Source: Chinchilla lanigera | Lineage: Eukaryota; Chordata; Mammalia; Rodentia; Chinchillidae | Length of the DNA: 64,000 nt | Reading direction: 5' to 3' | NCBI RefSeq assembly: GCF_000276665.1 | Contig: NW_004955423.1 | Coordinates: 6,279,458-6,343,457 of the forward strand | Part shown: in pieces, positions 20,150-32,014 of the stretch | Layout of the letters: the number at the start of each line of letters is the position of its first letter | How positions within the stretch are numbered: the first letter of the stretch is position 1 | Program-made: the position numbers and the translations under genes | The notes under the pieces: model-generated | What the model saw: the letters and a program-made list of their open reading frames with translations, nothing else | Told to the model about the DNA's origin: nothing | Databases searched by the model: none

Positions 20150-21800
20150 ATTTAGAGAGAATCGTTTCCTGAGACCTATTTGTACAGACTTCTGTGATGT
20201 TAATCTCAATCTAGTAAGTTCCTGGAAGATTTGGAAGACAGTTTATTGCCTTGATTTGGAATGTGAAGCCATTGACCTCAAAGCCTAGGAATGCATTACT
20301 TTGTTCTCTTAACAATATGGAACTTTCCCACAGCTAACAGTGTACAAACGCAAGACGCCTGGACTAAGTTGAAAGTGCTTTGTGAAAAGGATGGTCCAAA
20401 TGTTGATTGGCCTTGGAAACATGTGCCAGCTTCTAACCAGCCAAGCAATGTCCTCTAACCATTTTTCACAGCTGAGTTAGAATTGAAAGGTTCAGACAAA
20501 AGTTTCTCTGATGATTAGTCTGTGTCTGCAGTTAAAAAAACAGAAAAACAACTTCATTTTAGTAGCACCAAGAATCACCCTCACCTTTCAGCTTTCTGAA
20601 ATATCATCTGGAATTTTGTATGTAGACATAAAGGAGCATGGAGCTATAGGAGGTAGCTATCAAATCATGCAAAATGGTGATTATATCCTATAAGAAGTGT
20701 AAAAAATCCAGAAGCAAATGACTTTTATAAAGATAACCTCGGCAGAATCCTTGACTACAAAGAAAACATGACCATATCGCTATCAATTTTGATTCTTATT
20801 AATTTTTCTTTTGAATTTGACACACATTTTTTGAGTAAAAATAAACCCACAGAACCTTTTTTTTAAATGCTGTAGGTAGGAATTGCCTGAGCTTCCTAAT
20901 TAGACCCTATAAAAAGCCAGTTCCCACACGCATGAAAGTTCCCTTGAGTTACCAATAGCAGGCCTCCTAGGAATGCTGGGAAATTCAGGCAGGATCGCTG
21001 GGGCTAATCTCATGCCATCTGCTCAGCATCCTCAAAAATGCTATTCCAGAAGGCAGTTCTTCAAGTCCTTAAACATCTTTTTGACTTGACTCAGTGTGGC
21101 TGATAAAAATAAACTTTATATTTTGAATCACAATCCCTTGCTCACGTTCCTAAAAACATTGGACAAAAACTTAGCAGTCTCTGTAGTCTCACTCATTGTC
21201 CATCTGAAAAACTATACTTTGCCCTGGGACTGCCTTTGCCTTCCTTAATGACTATGTATTAGGAGACGTCATCTTGTTAGAAAGTGTGCCAAGTGGATGT
21301 CTCCCTTTGATCAGTTGTTCTCTGTTTCTTCAAACTTAGCGTCAAAGCAGCCTCCATTCTGTGAGAGGCTAAGCCCGTATCTGTTGAACACAGAAGTTCT
21401 TAACATCAGGGTGAGAGGACTATCTTTAACTATTTGTTATCTCCTTTCTGTAAACTCAACTCAAATATAGAAGGAGGCGGTTGAAACCAAAATGATGTCT
21501 TGTTAAGATTCATAGCATTTTCTCTGAAAAGAACACATTCTTTATCGAGGACCGAGAAAGTGTCCTTTTCCCTTTTCCTTCAGTGTATGAAATATTTACT
21601 TGTTAGGCCGCCTCTGCAATAACTGTTTTCCATAGAGCTGCAGTGACCCAGCCCATCAGTGTGCTGGTTAATTAAGTGTGACCTAAACCAACTTGACTTG
21701 AGCTCTGCATTAAATGCACAAAACCCATTTGAGCTGACCAGCAGCAGAAGTGGTACTCAGAGAAATTGGAAAGGATTTCTCCCAAATGCTTTCTACTTAC
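20150..21800. other. Repeat-poor non-coding stretch
   Basis: I recognise no interspersed repeat across about 1.6 kb and no gene. Frames are short (60 codons at most). The absence of repeats extends into the enhancer-like segment that follows. Confidence 0.5.
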
Positions 21801-21829
21801 TTACAGCACTCAAGTAATGGTTGAAGATT

Positions 21830-22600
21830 AGCATATGACATGACAGATTACATTAAGTCATGTCTTTGCAGTGCTTTATGACAGCACTATCACATTAGCT
21901 TCTTAGCACTGGCACATCGAGGCATGCAAATGTTTTCAGACCCTCTTATTCAAATCTACAAGCTGACATGGCAGCCCTGATATGATTATTAGTCATTTGA
22001 GAGACTTTAATTCACGTCATCAGATAACAGGTTCTGCTAAAAGGTTAGAGAAACTGTCTGCTTTTAATGAAGGTCTCAAAGAAAAAACTCTCAAAAACCC
22101 TGTTACACTCCAAGAGCCTGGTTTGACTTTATTGACAAGACCCCTCTAAGAATGAACTTGAGTGGAATAATTAAATAGGCCTCTAGACATTGGAAGTAGT
22201 GTCTGCTTTTCAGAGCAAACCGTGTTGGATAGTTGCGCTTTTCTTCTCCCTCACTACACTCCCTCAGCCTATTTTAATTTGACTATGGCGTCTAGAACAG
22301 CATGGATGACCCTTAGACATTGGTAGTATCTGACATCCAATATGAATCTAGCAGGCAGAAGGATAATTATTCCTAGAACATGCATTACTATTTGGGCATG
22401 CATACTGCTGCAGCTCACAGTAATGGGTTAATGGTGTCTGCCCAAGCATGTCATGACTAAAGGGTGATGTGATTGAAGATCATCAGCCTCTGTAATCTTT
22501 AGTTTGTTTGCTGTAAATCAGTTTTGTAGTCAAATGTTTGGCTTTATAATGCAGTGATCTGCACTTAGACCCCAAGAGAAACATTCTTCTCAAAATGCTT
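21830..22600. promoter_or_regulatory. Candidate conserved non-coding element / enhancer
   Basis: The stretch has no repeats, high sequence complexity and clustered developmental-factor-type motifs: a perfect POU octamer ATGCAAAT at 21924-21931, TGACAG (MEIS/TGIF type) near 21841 and again near 21880, an inverted repeat GACATGAC/GTCATGTC at 21837-21864, and a CACGTCATCAGATAACAG segment near 22013. Motifs of this length occur by chance, so this is inference from texture. No open frame accompanies it. Confidence 0.35.
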
Positions 22601-22770
22601 TCCCGTAGTTCAGTGGAGTTTGGCACCATTCAAGATCTTGTTGAATGAAGAAAGATGGCACTAGAAGAGGTGCTGGCAGGATGACGGGAGAGTCCTCCAC
22701 AGGTGGAGAAAGAGTTTGGTGAAGGAGCAAAGAGAAAAATAATTTCCTTATATCTGGAAAAGTAAACAAA

Positions 22771-22855
22771 AATCTCTCTCTGTCTCCCTCTCTCTTTCTT
22801 TTTCTCTCCCTCGCTCCCTCACTGTCTCCATCTCTTTTTGCTCTTCTTTAGAAGT
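22771..22855. repeat. Pyrimidine (CT)-rich tract
   Basis: Nearly pure C/T for about 80 bases (ctctctctgtctccctctc style, with a few G and A). A second CT tract lies at 22930-22960. Both could act as triplex-forming or PTB-binding sequence if transcribed, but neither is tied to a splice site here. Confidence 0.85.
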
Positions 22856-22959
22856 CCCAAGGATTTAACACTGAGAAAACCACTACTAGAAAGCTTAAAA
22901 GAAGACAGTAAAAGCAGCGAACTCTGAAGTCTTCTTTTCTCTTTCTCTCTCTCTTTTTT

Positions 22960-24000
22960 TAAAATGTTTTATGTCAACTTGTTCAAGCAGATTTTTTTTC
23001 TGGAGAAAAGAAATATATATTCACAGTTTAAGATAGCATGACACTATATATTCACAGTTTCATTTGTACTGATTCTACTATCTAAAAGTGTCCAAAATTA
23101 TATAATTCATGTTTCTTTCTATGCACAAATTTTAGCATACTTTATCTTAATTAAATATAAATTTAATAATATTCATATATTCTTTTTCTCTAGCTTTCTT
23201 TTTCCTTTTCTTCAATTTAACAGCTATTCCTGTGGTCATGTTTACACATGTAGATTTTCTTCTAATCTAAATTATACTGTGTTCTAAAGTAATCTTGGCT
23301 TAGCAGGTAAGGAAGGTACTGAGTATGGAGAATACAAAGGAGCATTGACAAATGATACTGTAAACCAGTTCTCATTTAACTAGCAACTACTCTGAAAAAT
23401 GCTCTGGAAGAAAACAAAGATTCCAGAAATGATGAAATGCACAAGTCTAACTCTTCTCTTTTTCTCTTTCCATCATCCTTTCGGTCCTCACTTATCTTCT
23501 CCTGCCAGCAGCAAGCCTGTGACCCAGCCCTGTTCTACTGGACCAGGCAGAAATGCATGCCATGTTCTGATAGAAGCTGGCTTTTTGGAGAACTTCAGTG
23601 GCCATTAGGAAAATGCTACTCATCTTCCCCTCGTCACCGGTTGTTTCCTGACCTATGGAGCAAGATCTGGATGGACATTTCAGTTGGAGTGAATTTCTGC
23701 CCCAACCTAGATACACACTCTTTATAGTGCTGGAAACTCAGGTCAAATGTTCCCTCGGCATTCTCTGTCACTTCTTTTCCTTCAGGCTGTGAAGCAGAGA
23801 GGGTATGCAATCTCTTGCATAAGCTGATTTGATTTTGTGAAATCCCTACCTTTTTTGTATTTTAAAAAGCAAAGGCAGGCCTACTACCCTTAGTATCCTT
23901 AACTGCACTTTCTTTCTTCTTTGATGCCTCTTCATGCATTCTGATGCTTTCAAATGCACCTAATTTTTCATCTTTTAATTTGAGTCAGCCATCTTTTTAC
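22960..24000. other. Unassigned non-coding stretch
   Basis: AT-rich sequence with a 16-bp direct repeat at 23014 and 23045. Overlapping frames of 69-96 codons around 23.4-23.7 kb occur in three phases and on both strands. They have no recognisable domain and reflect a local rise in GC. Confidence 0.5.
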
Positions 24001-24020
24001 TTTCCATCGTGCATGTGCAT

Positions 24021-24039
24021 GCACACACACACACACACA
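24021..24039. repeat. (CA)n microsatellite
   Basis: About nine CA units preceded by a CATGTGCATG-type alternating sequence. Confidence 0.93.
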
Positions 24040-24139
24040 ATTTCTTTTCCTCTTTTCATTGTTTTTTCCCAGAAATAACTCCTCTAAACTTCAAGTAGCC
24101 CAAAGACCCAAAGATAGTGTAAGAATCACAGTATGTTGG

Positions 24140-24235
24140 TGTCTTATTCATCTCTGTGTGTCCACTTTGTGTGCACAGTGCCTGATACATGACACGCGTT
24201 CAAAAAGTGCTTAGTGGCTGAATGAATAAGCAAAC
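24140..24235 (+). mobile_element. L2 LINE 3' end fragment
   Basis: 'cttattcatctctgtgtgtcc', 'cacagtgcctgatacatgac', 'gtgcttagtggctgaatgaat' match the last 100 bp of L2 in sense. Confidence 0.7.
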
Positions 24236-24239
24236 TGAA

Positions 24240-25915
24240 AAATATCATTGGCAACTATGCTATCTAACAGAGGCCTACATTTTCATTCCAGATCTCATCT
24301 TCCTTTGTCTCTTCTAGCAAGGCAGTCTTTCTATACTGAGGATTCTTTCTGCCTCCCTGCGATCTCCATTTTATTTATGTATGGATACATGCAGATGAGT
24401 TATGTTGACATAATTTTAATGTTTCTTCTACATCAAACATTAAGAACTTAGTAATGTTTTCATTTTTGATTCATGATCACTTGCCCCATGGATTACGGAA
24501 AAATTATGAGCACTATATAACCTGCTCTTGTTAAGGCTTTAATCTCTGCCTCTGGGGTGGCAGCCACTACTAGATCTGCTCACTTGTGCAAACTCACCTT
24601 TGGTACAGGTATCTGAGTCATGCAATATTTTTAAATTAAATAACTCCTCAAATCTTCTGAGTATGTTCTTGGCTCATCTAACTCTTCTCTGAGTCTCAGA
24701 GAACAAATCCTGGTTCTCTGGGCTCCCAAACATATCAAGAATATATAAATAATTTTAAAATATCATTTGGATGCCAGTACTTAACATCCCACAAAATTTG
24801 CACTGGTTTACACCAATTTCCCAGTACAGTGTTCTCTCATTTCTGTTCCTCTCCATCTCAGGATTTTAAAAGAAAACAAACATCTGCATGCATAGATCAA
24901 GCCGGCCCATAAACACATGTTCCTATCAAAACCAATCAAACTGGAAAAAAGAAAGAACAGTATATTATACATTTTCCTTTAGATCTGATGTCTGATTTTC
25001 ATTAGGTTTAACCTTATTTCTTTTAGATCCTAGGCAGTGACCCAATATTTATTTTCCTGGCGAGGCCCTGTTCTTGCCAATATTTCACTCTGGCTCCTGG
25101 AGGCTTCACTAGATCACCTCAAGGCCCCCACACTCCTGCTTCGCTTCTGCTGCCCCTTGGAGACACACATTTGTCACATGCATCTTTCATTTCATCTCAG
25201 AGCTCATTCTGATCCTTTTCTCTCCTCCTATTCACTATTTCTTAATTTTTCCCTTTCTTACTGGATTTATGGCTGAATACTTCAATTTATTCATGATATA
25301 ATACCTTTATAACTCATTTTTTTCAGTAATTTACACTGGACCATATGCTTTATACTGCTATCTCCTGTTGTATTGATCTGTAAAGGTTCTGGGGGCAACG
25401 ATTAGAATGAAAGAAGTTCTGCAAATGAAAGTTATATTGTATCCTATTTGCTCTCTTTTGAATAAAATGTATTTCAGGCTCATCCACGTGGTATCTGAGG
25501 TTCATTAATTTTGCAGGACTTCATATATATTAAACCATAATATATAAATAAAATCTAATACTAATATAATACAATGTAATATATGAAACCTTCTGAAGCT
25601 GAAACTAATTTTTAAAAACATGGACATTGGCAAAGTAAAGAGTCTTCAGACTCAATTCACTAACTGCATTTTGTAGATCACACTGACCCACAAAGCCAAA
25701 ACTTCTAAAAGACTTTATAAAAAGTACCTGAAGCACATAGTAATTAGCTTGTTTTCAGAGGGCATTCTTTGTTGCACTTGTCTGATCTGTGCGCACAGCT
25801 TACGTTAGATAAAATATAGGCTGGCCCTTCACTAACTCTAAGGCTGTCCCAAACACCAATGTGGGAATGAAGACACAACAATCACCTGTCTGAGTTCTGA
25901 CTTCCTTGTGCATGA
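24240..25915. other. Unassigned non-coding stretch
   Basis: No clear repeat or gene. The 67- and 79-codon plus-strand frames have hydrophobic, Ser/Leu-rich composition typical of chance translation of pyrimidine-rich DNA. Confidence 0.5.
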
Positions 25916-25919
25916 AACG

Positions 25920-26035
25920 AACATGACAGCCATGCCTAACCCCTGGTATGTTGTGAGGATTATAGGAGACATACGTGTAAAAACTATAACTAGAAAAGAA
26001 AGGTATAAAGCACTGATAAATATTATTTTAAAAGC
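25920..26035 (+). mobile_element. MIR SINE 3' fragment, sense
   Basis: 'tgttgtgaggattataggagacatacgtgtaaaa' followed by 'ggtataaagcactgataaatatta' is the MIR 3' half in sense. Confidence 0.6.
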
Positions 26036-26625
26036 ATGACATGCTATACTCTTACTGTTTGTTTTTCTAGTTTCAAAGGGAATAAAGTTTGTTCACTTGT
26101 GCTCCATAAAACAAAATGTTGGCCCGGATTATTTGTACAAAAGAAATACGTCATTTTGACTTGGAGGTACCAATCCATCCAATTATAAAGTACTATTTCT
26201 AAATGAGTTCTTAGACAAAATGTGTGGCCTTCTCTGTTCAACAAAATAAGGTAAACAATTGTACAATTGTACAATAATTCCTTAGTAGTCCTTCAAAGGC
26301 TACAGTATATTGAATGCAGGGAATTTTGCATATCCTGGCCATTTCAGGAATAAATTAACATCCTTCATTCAGAGAGAAGCCAGCAAAAATGAACCTCAGT
26401 AAGTAGACTGGGACAACACTTTAACTAGTTCTCAACCAGCACCTCTCGACATTACCTTTTCTTTCCTCTTTCCTTTAATCTGGAAGTTCCTTCTCCATAG
26501 TTTCTGTTTTAAGAAATGTAAGTAATGTGAAAAGTAGAAAAATAACAAAACAAATACTCATATCCATATCATGTGTGTGTGTAATGTCAGTGATATTTGT
26601 CTAATTTGCTATTAATATTTTAAAG

Positions 26626-26800
26626 AAATAACCCAGGTACATGATGGCACAGACCTGCAATTTAACACTCTGGAAGTTGGAGAGAGGAGGATCAAAAGTT
26701 CTAGCCAGTTCTGGGTAATTTAATGACTTAGTGAGACTCTGTCTCAAAATTAAAAAATTAAAAAGGCTAGGATTCAGTGCAGTGTAAAAGTCCTGGGTTC
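26626..26800 (+). mobile_element. B1-ID composite SINE, sense
   Basis: The left part is a 7SL-derived B1 ('gtacatgatggcacagacctgcaattt', 'aagttggagagaggaggatc', 'agtgagactctgtctcaaaat'). An A-rich linker follows, then a right part resembling an ID unit ('ggctaggattcagtg', 'gtcctgggttcagg'). Dimeric B1-ID SINEs are known from squirrel-related and some other non-murid rodents. This copy is strongly diverged, so it is an old insertion. The ID part is truncated internally. Confidence 0.75.
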
Positions 26801-26819
26801 AGGACTTTCTGTGACTCTT

Positions 26820-27135
26820 TCCTATTCATGTTTTTATAGAAATACAACATGAAACATATATGCTTCTATAAACACTAAGTGGCACATTTTGGTATGATTT
26901 TATAACAGATGTGCAGTTCTGTTTCTCCCACCCCCATTAGGAATGAGTAATTACATAAATGGAGCAAAGGTTCCCTATATTAAAGCAATATATAGTTTTT
27001 CTCCATATGAATATTCAACATTTATTTATGCATCTCTCTGTGAATATTTAAATATTTCTTCCCTCCATTCAAACAATCTTGAAACATACACTGTTATAAC
27101 TATCTTTTCACTCTCTATATCTGTAAGAATCTCTT
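26820..27135 (-). mobile_element. Possible old L1 3' UTR remnant, antisense
   Basis: 'ttggtatgattttataacagatgtgcagttc', 'ccaccccc', 'ccatatgaatattcaacatttatttatgc' resemble the antisense L1M 3' UTR that also appears at 47.3-48.1 kb. The match is loose. The 74-codon frame here is not a gene. Confidence 0.35.
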
Positions 27136-27229
27136 TATGCTATACACTTAAAAGTAATATTATTTGACTTTATTTGCTTTTGCAAATTTCTGTGAATCTA
27201 TAATTAATTTAAAATAAAAATTTAAAACT

Positions 27230-27600
27230 CATAAGTTTTTGGAGATTTTTATTGTTTTTCAAATTTCTTGATTGTTAGGTCATTGGTTCTCTCCTCTATT
27301 TCCACATGATCTTTTGGAGAAGATTTTTGCTGTTCTAGCTTTCCATTCATTTATTTTCTCTTTAACTGTGTCTTTCCCTCATCTCTTTAGATTTCTTCCA
27401 ACTGACTACTCTATCTCCATTTATTTTATGTTCTTTTTCATTTATACTTGTGTTTGCTTATTTCTTAACTTCACTATTATAAGTTATCTATCATCTGTAA
27501 TTTCCTGGGCATAAATTTTTCTCTTTGTTACATATTATTGTTCATTGTTAATAGAGTTCTTTATATTCAAGAATCATTTTCTCCTAGAATTGGTGTAGAT
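27230..27600 (-). mobile_element. Possible antisense L1 fragment
   Basis: 'ttgttcattgttaatagagttctttatattcaagaat' is the kind of sequence seen in antisense L1M 3' regions, and the preceding 300 bp is T-rich in the same manner. I cannot align it more precisely by eye. Confidence 0.35.
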
Positions 27601-29790
27601 TGCAGTGGTCCACGTGGGGTACTTCAGCAACTGCCATGTAATCATATTCTATTATTCTCTAATTTATGTCTCTGCTCTATGAAGTCCCACACCAAGTGGC
27701 TCAAAGTCCACCCTAATTCTTGAATATGAATTTCTCTCTGTCACAGATTACCATTTATATTTGTGGACCCAAGTAGGCAACAAAATGTAGGCTTGAACTT
27801 AACAGAAGGCCGAGATTTTGAAACTCCCCTTCACGGAAGTAAGCTTGTTCTTGGCTCCCAATTTTAGACTATGATCCCTGTTTAACTTGATCATTGCAGT
27901 TTCAACTATTAGCACCCTGTGGGTATTAAAACCGCACCCTTGTAGTTTTATTTCATAAGCCATTTGACTTTCAGTTACAACCAAAATTTTTTATGCTTGT
28001 CTGCTATGTTGTGATTTCCCTTTCTGTATTCAATTTCAGATATACATATGTACATGAAAGAAAAAATTATTATTTAACTTGGCTTTCTAAGCATGTGGAG
28101 AAGAGTGTGCCCAATATGTTTTAACATTGTTACTTTGTTCCAGATCCTACTTCATATTATTACCTTCTACCATGTATTCCTGGAGTTATGTAAGATTTCT
28201 TTCCTCTTTTAAGGCAGGAATTATAGCTCATCAAATTTTCAATTCCTCATGACACCAATAATATTTCCTGACCCAGCATAGTTTCTTGTTGAAAAAATGC
28301 GTTTGTGGAAATATCAGATGACTGGACAAACATTTTTCTTTCCACACCCTACATTTGATGAATACCTCTATTTAGACATCTAATTCATGCAAGATTTATT
28401 ATCTCTGGGTGTCCAATATTCTGTTAATCAGTTTGTCTGGTATTGAAGATAGATACAGCTGAATAAAATGCAACAAAACATTTAGTATGTAATTAATTCT
28501 ACTCTCTCACAACTGTATACTATTGTTCAAACTAGCCCTGTACTTTCCGCTTGACAGTGATCCAAAGAGAATTTTGCTTATCCACTAATAGTACAAGGAC
28601 ATTACATTTCACAGTTAGAAAAGAAATGGACCTCTTGACTCATAGAAAGAACTGCATAAAAAAATAAATGAGACATGGAAAGCAACAGAATGAAGTACTA
28701 ATTGCTTCTTTTTAGTGGTTGCAAATTTTAATTTAAACAGTTATCTGTCAATGCTTTCTCTGTATTTCCAAAAGAGTTTTTTTCACTGTCTCAAATATTC
28801 CTTTTTTCAGAAGTTATTCTAAAACAAATTGAAGAGCTTGTTTTTGACATGCCGCAGCTCATGGCTTTTTTCAGTCAGTTCATTAGCTACAATAATACTT
28901 AGTTGGCTCAAGATTGTTATGGCTTCTACAAGGCCTCCCTTGCCTGATTCAGGTAGCCATCTTGGCCACATCTGCCATTCATCAAAGCTTTTCCTCGACT
29001 TGATTCTCAGAACTGTCTTGACAAGTTAAGCATTCTTCATGTCCATCCTAGGGCATTCCACGCTGGAAAAAGTAGTGGTCCCTGTTTGCTTTCTCTGACA
29101 AATACCTCCCCAAATTTTAAAGCTGGATAGTAATCCTATCTATTGTCATTTTCCTTCAGGGCAAAATTAAATATTTCTTAGAAAATCTCTCATTAATTTT
29201 TGTTAAGACCTGTAACTTAGTAATTACAATATGAAATTAACTATAGTATGAAGTAAATGTATGCCTCTTTCTTGAGTAGTACTATAAGAAAGTTTTGAAA
29301 GCAGACATTTTTAGGGCAATACCTGATACTTAGTAGATACTCAAAAATGTTGATTAAAATAAAACTGTTTTCAAGAAATTTTCTACATAAGGAGATTTTC
29401 TACATGAATTCAGACTCTCCAATGAGTAGGGATTGAATATGGAGAGAGCTCAATATCCAACTCTCTCCATGTATGAGGGCCACCTGGCTTCTATTACTGG
29501 GACTGATCCCTGCAACTGCTCTTTCTGCTTTGGAGGACCACTAACTATTTGGGGTATTACCAGAATGAGCATGTCATCTATCACAGAGTTAATAATTATG
29601 CTAAGACAACAGGTATAAAGTAGGGCTGTACTGAGTAAACTTGGATGTATGACCACTCTATCAACTGCATAACCTAGTATTTTTGCCTGATGTTTGTAGC
29701 TTAGTGTTTTTCTAACTGAAGGTCATATTCTTTAGTAATAACCACCACTTACTGTATACCCATTACAGAGTGAACTATAATAAACTACTC
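27600..29790. other. Unassigned non-coding stretch
   Basis: AT-rich DNA without clear repeats, except a probable L2/MIR tail at 29310-29355 ('gatacttagtagatactcaaaaatgttg'). Frames of about 60-68 codons on both strands around 29.43-29.66 kb overlap each other and have no recognisable features. Confidence 0.5.
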
Positions 29791-29890
29791 TTCTTGACAG
29801 ATGAGGAAATCAAGGCTGATAAATTACGTGATTTTTGCCAAGACCACCCAGCTTTGAATTGCACTTGAACATGAGTCTGTCTGGCCACAA
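29790..29890 (-). mobile_element. MIR SINE, antisense
   Basis: 'cttgacagatgaggaaatcaaggctgat', 'ttgccaagaccacccagctttgaa', then 'acatgagtctgtctggcc' follows the antisense MIR order. Confidence 0.75.
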
Positions 29891-29894
29891 GACA

Positions 29895-31210
29895 GCTATC
29901 CTTTCTTTGCCATGCTGTTCTTATTCTATACCACACCAAAGGGGCATATAAATTCCATTGCTGTAGGCAATTTTTAAGATATAAAATCTTCCTTAACATA
30001 AGTGAGGCATTTGTGAGGGCTTGGAAACCTTTTGGGGGAATTGAAGATTTTCTTTGATACGATGAGGTTTAACTTGAACAGTTTTGGATTTTCATTTCTC
30101 ACAATACTATTTTCTAGAGGCTTGGCATCTGTCTATTCCTTTCTCTTTATGACACCCTCACTCCTTTTATCCTTCTTTATCCACTATTGCTCTCACTATT
30201 AAAATTTTTTCTCATGACTTAGATTCCATGAATCTCTTATTCAGAGAAATAAGCTTAGGTGTTGATTCAGCTCTTCAGTATGTTAATATATGGTGCTCAG
30301 AGCAATCTGACACTCTGCACCTGATGAGCGCAGAGGCTTGGTGAATTGCAGTTGTTATGTTTCCCCAGGTTGTTGTAAGGTTTAACACTTACAGACAAGG
30401 ATACAGCCAGCTCTAGGGATAACAGCAGTTTTTCTAGCCATTAGAAAACCTTGGAGCTTGGTTTAGAGTAATCTGCCCTGTTACCAGCCCTTACCACTTT
30501 AACAAGCAGGGCAGCCTTCAGTGCCAGAGTTGCCCACCTACAGGAAAAAGCTCAAGGGCTGACTCAGGGGCTACAAATTTCAGGTGCAATGTCTGAGATA
30601 AGAGACAATAAAAGTGGTAGGAACTGTGAAAAATCTATTGTACAGGGGGTGAAAGGGGAGAGATTAACTCAGTAAGTTGTCAGCTCATTTTCTTACCACG
30701 CTATCATGAGCTTTAACTAAAAAAAAAAAATCTGTTTGATCTCCTGTGTTGGAGATGTATTTCAGGGCCTGTATCTGTCACTGAAATCTACAAAGTGTGC
30801 TTCAGCTATAAATCTCTATCCTTGAATGTACACATGCAATTATCTCAGAGAGATCTGGCTTCCATGAAAATGACAATTGTCATTCCTGCTTTTGCTTTTT
30901 TTGTATAAATATGTTTATGTTTTAAAATTACCTCCAATTGACAAGTAACAGAAAAGTACGCCATCACCATCTAAATGTCACACCCTTAAATGTCTCTTAC
31001 AAGTCAAGAAAAAGAAAAACCAATCCTTTTACTTCAACTTTATTTTCTTCCAGTGGGCAACTCTGAAAGTCATCAGAAAAATTACTTTATAAATTAAATG
31101 TAATAAGAATCCATGGGTTCGAAACAGTATGGATTTTATCCTGACAATGATGTCCTTTCTGATTACGAGTGTAATGATAGCTTGAGACCATGGACCTTTC
31201 CTCCAAGTTG
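29895..31210. other. Repeat-poor non-coding stretch
   Basis: No recognisable repeats. The part at about 30280-30620 has balanced composition and no frames, and could be an old conserved segment, but I see no specific motif cluster to support that. Confidence 0.45.
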
Positions 31211-31217
31211 CCACGCT

Positions 31218-31241
31218 ATTGTACACATGCTAGTGTACAAT
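31218..31241. other. Perfect 9-bp stem, 6-base loop inverted repeat
   Basis: ATTGTACAC and GTGTACAAT flank the hexamer ATGCTA. No T-run follows and there is no gene nearby, so it is not a bacterial-type terminator. It is either chance or a small structured or palindromic binding site. Confidence 0.9.
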
Positions 31242-31419
31242 CTTGCCAGTGGCTGAGTGAGTTTCCCAAATCACTCCAAGTTCTAACTTGATGGCTATGC
31301 TCTGTATTTGAGAACCAGTTGTGCTTTTCAAATATAAGACACTAAACTAAAAATAAATGTTACAGTATGGTAGAATTGGCTAGTCCTGACAAACTTTCAG
31401 GAACTTTCCATTTATGTAA

Positions 31420-31495
31420 GTCAGGTCATGATTCCATGGGGGTAGGAACTCTTCCAAGCATGCAGCTCATTGTAGGTATTTAACAAACGCTGTTT
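31420..31495 (+). mobile_element. L2-type 3' fragment
   Basis: 'gggggtaggaactcttccaagc' and 'cagctcattgtaggtatttaac' resemble the end of L2 ('gggcagggact', 'cagtaggtgctcaata'). Confidence 0.45.
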
Positions 31496-31514
31496 ACTGC
31501 GCAAGTAATATTTA

Positions 31515-31690
31515 TCATGACAATAATAACAATAGCTAACATGCATGGAATGCTTAGTAGCCCTGGACTCTATTCTCAGCGCTGTACACTTTTCACCTTA
31601 TTCTTTCTCATTAAATCTCTATGAAATGGATATTAAAAATGAGAATTCTGGAGCCTGGAAACTTTAAGTAACAAACACCAATATCTGAAC
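31515..31690 (-). mobile_element. MIR SINE, antisense
   Basis: 'aataacaatagctaacatgcatggaatgc', 'ctcagcgctgtacacttttcacc', 'attaaatctctatgaaatgg' correspond to the antisense 3' half of MIR. Confidence 0.75.
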
Positions 31691-31779
31691 AACTTTGGCT
31701 TCATCCCAAACCTGTCTTCCCTGATACGTACTGTTATATAGAATGGCTGTTTTCATGTTTCTATGTTAACCAACTTCCC

Positions 31780-32010
31780 TATTAACAGTAATAGTAACAA
31801 GTAGTGATTATCACTTTTTGAAGTTGCTCTTTGCAAGCTCTGTGAGAGGTGCTTGTCATACTGCTTTCACTTTAACTTTTTCACCAGCTCAGAAATTATT
31901 ATTACTCTGATGATATTGACTAGGTAATGAACTGTGATAGAAGTCAGAAACTAGCCTCAGGTAATACAGCAGAGTGTCAAACAGAGGGTCTGAGTCTAGG
32001 TCTATCATAT
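31780..32010 (-). mobile_element. MIR SINE, antisense
   Basis: 'acaagtagtgattatcac', 'gagaggtgcttgtcatac', 'actagcctcaggtaatacagcag', 'acagagggtctgagtctaggtc' give another antisense MIR series, about 100 bp from the preceding one in the same orientation. Confidence 0.6.
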
Positions 32011-32014
32011 TGTA

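Noticed and set aside
31218..31241. Rho-independent terminator
   Set aside because: No T-run follows the stem, and the context is a eukaryotic nuclear genome.
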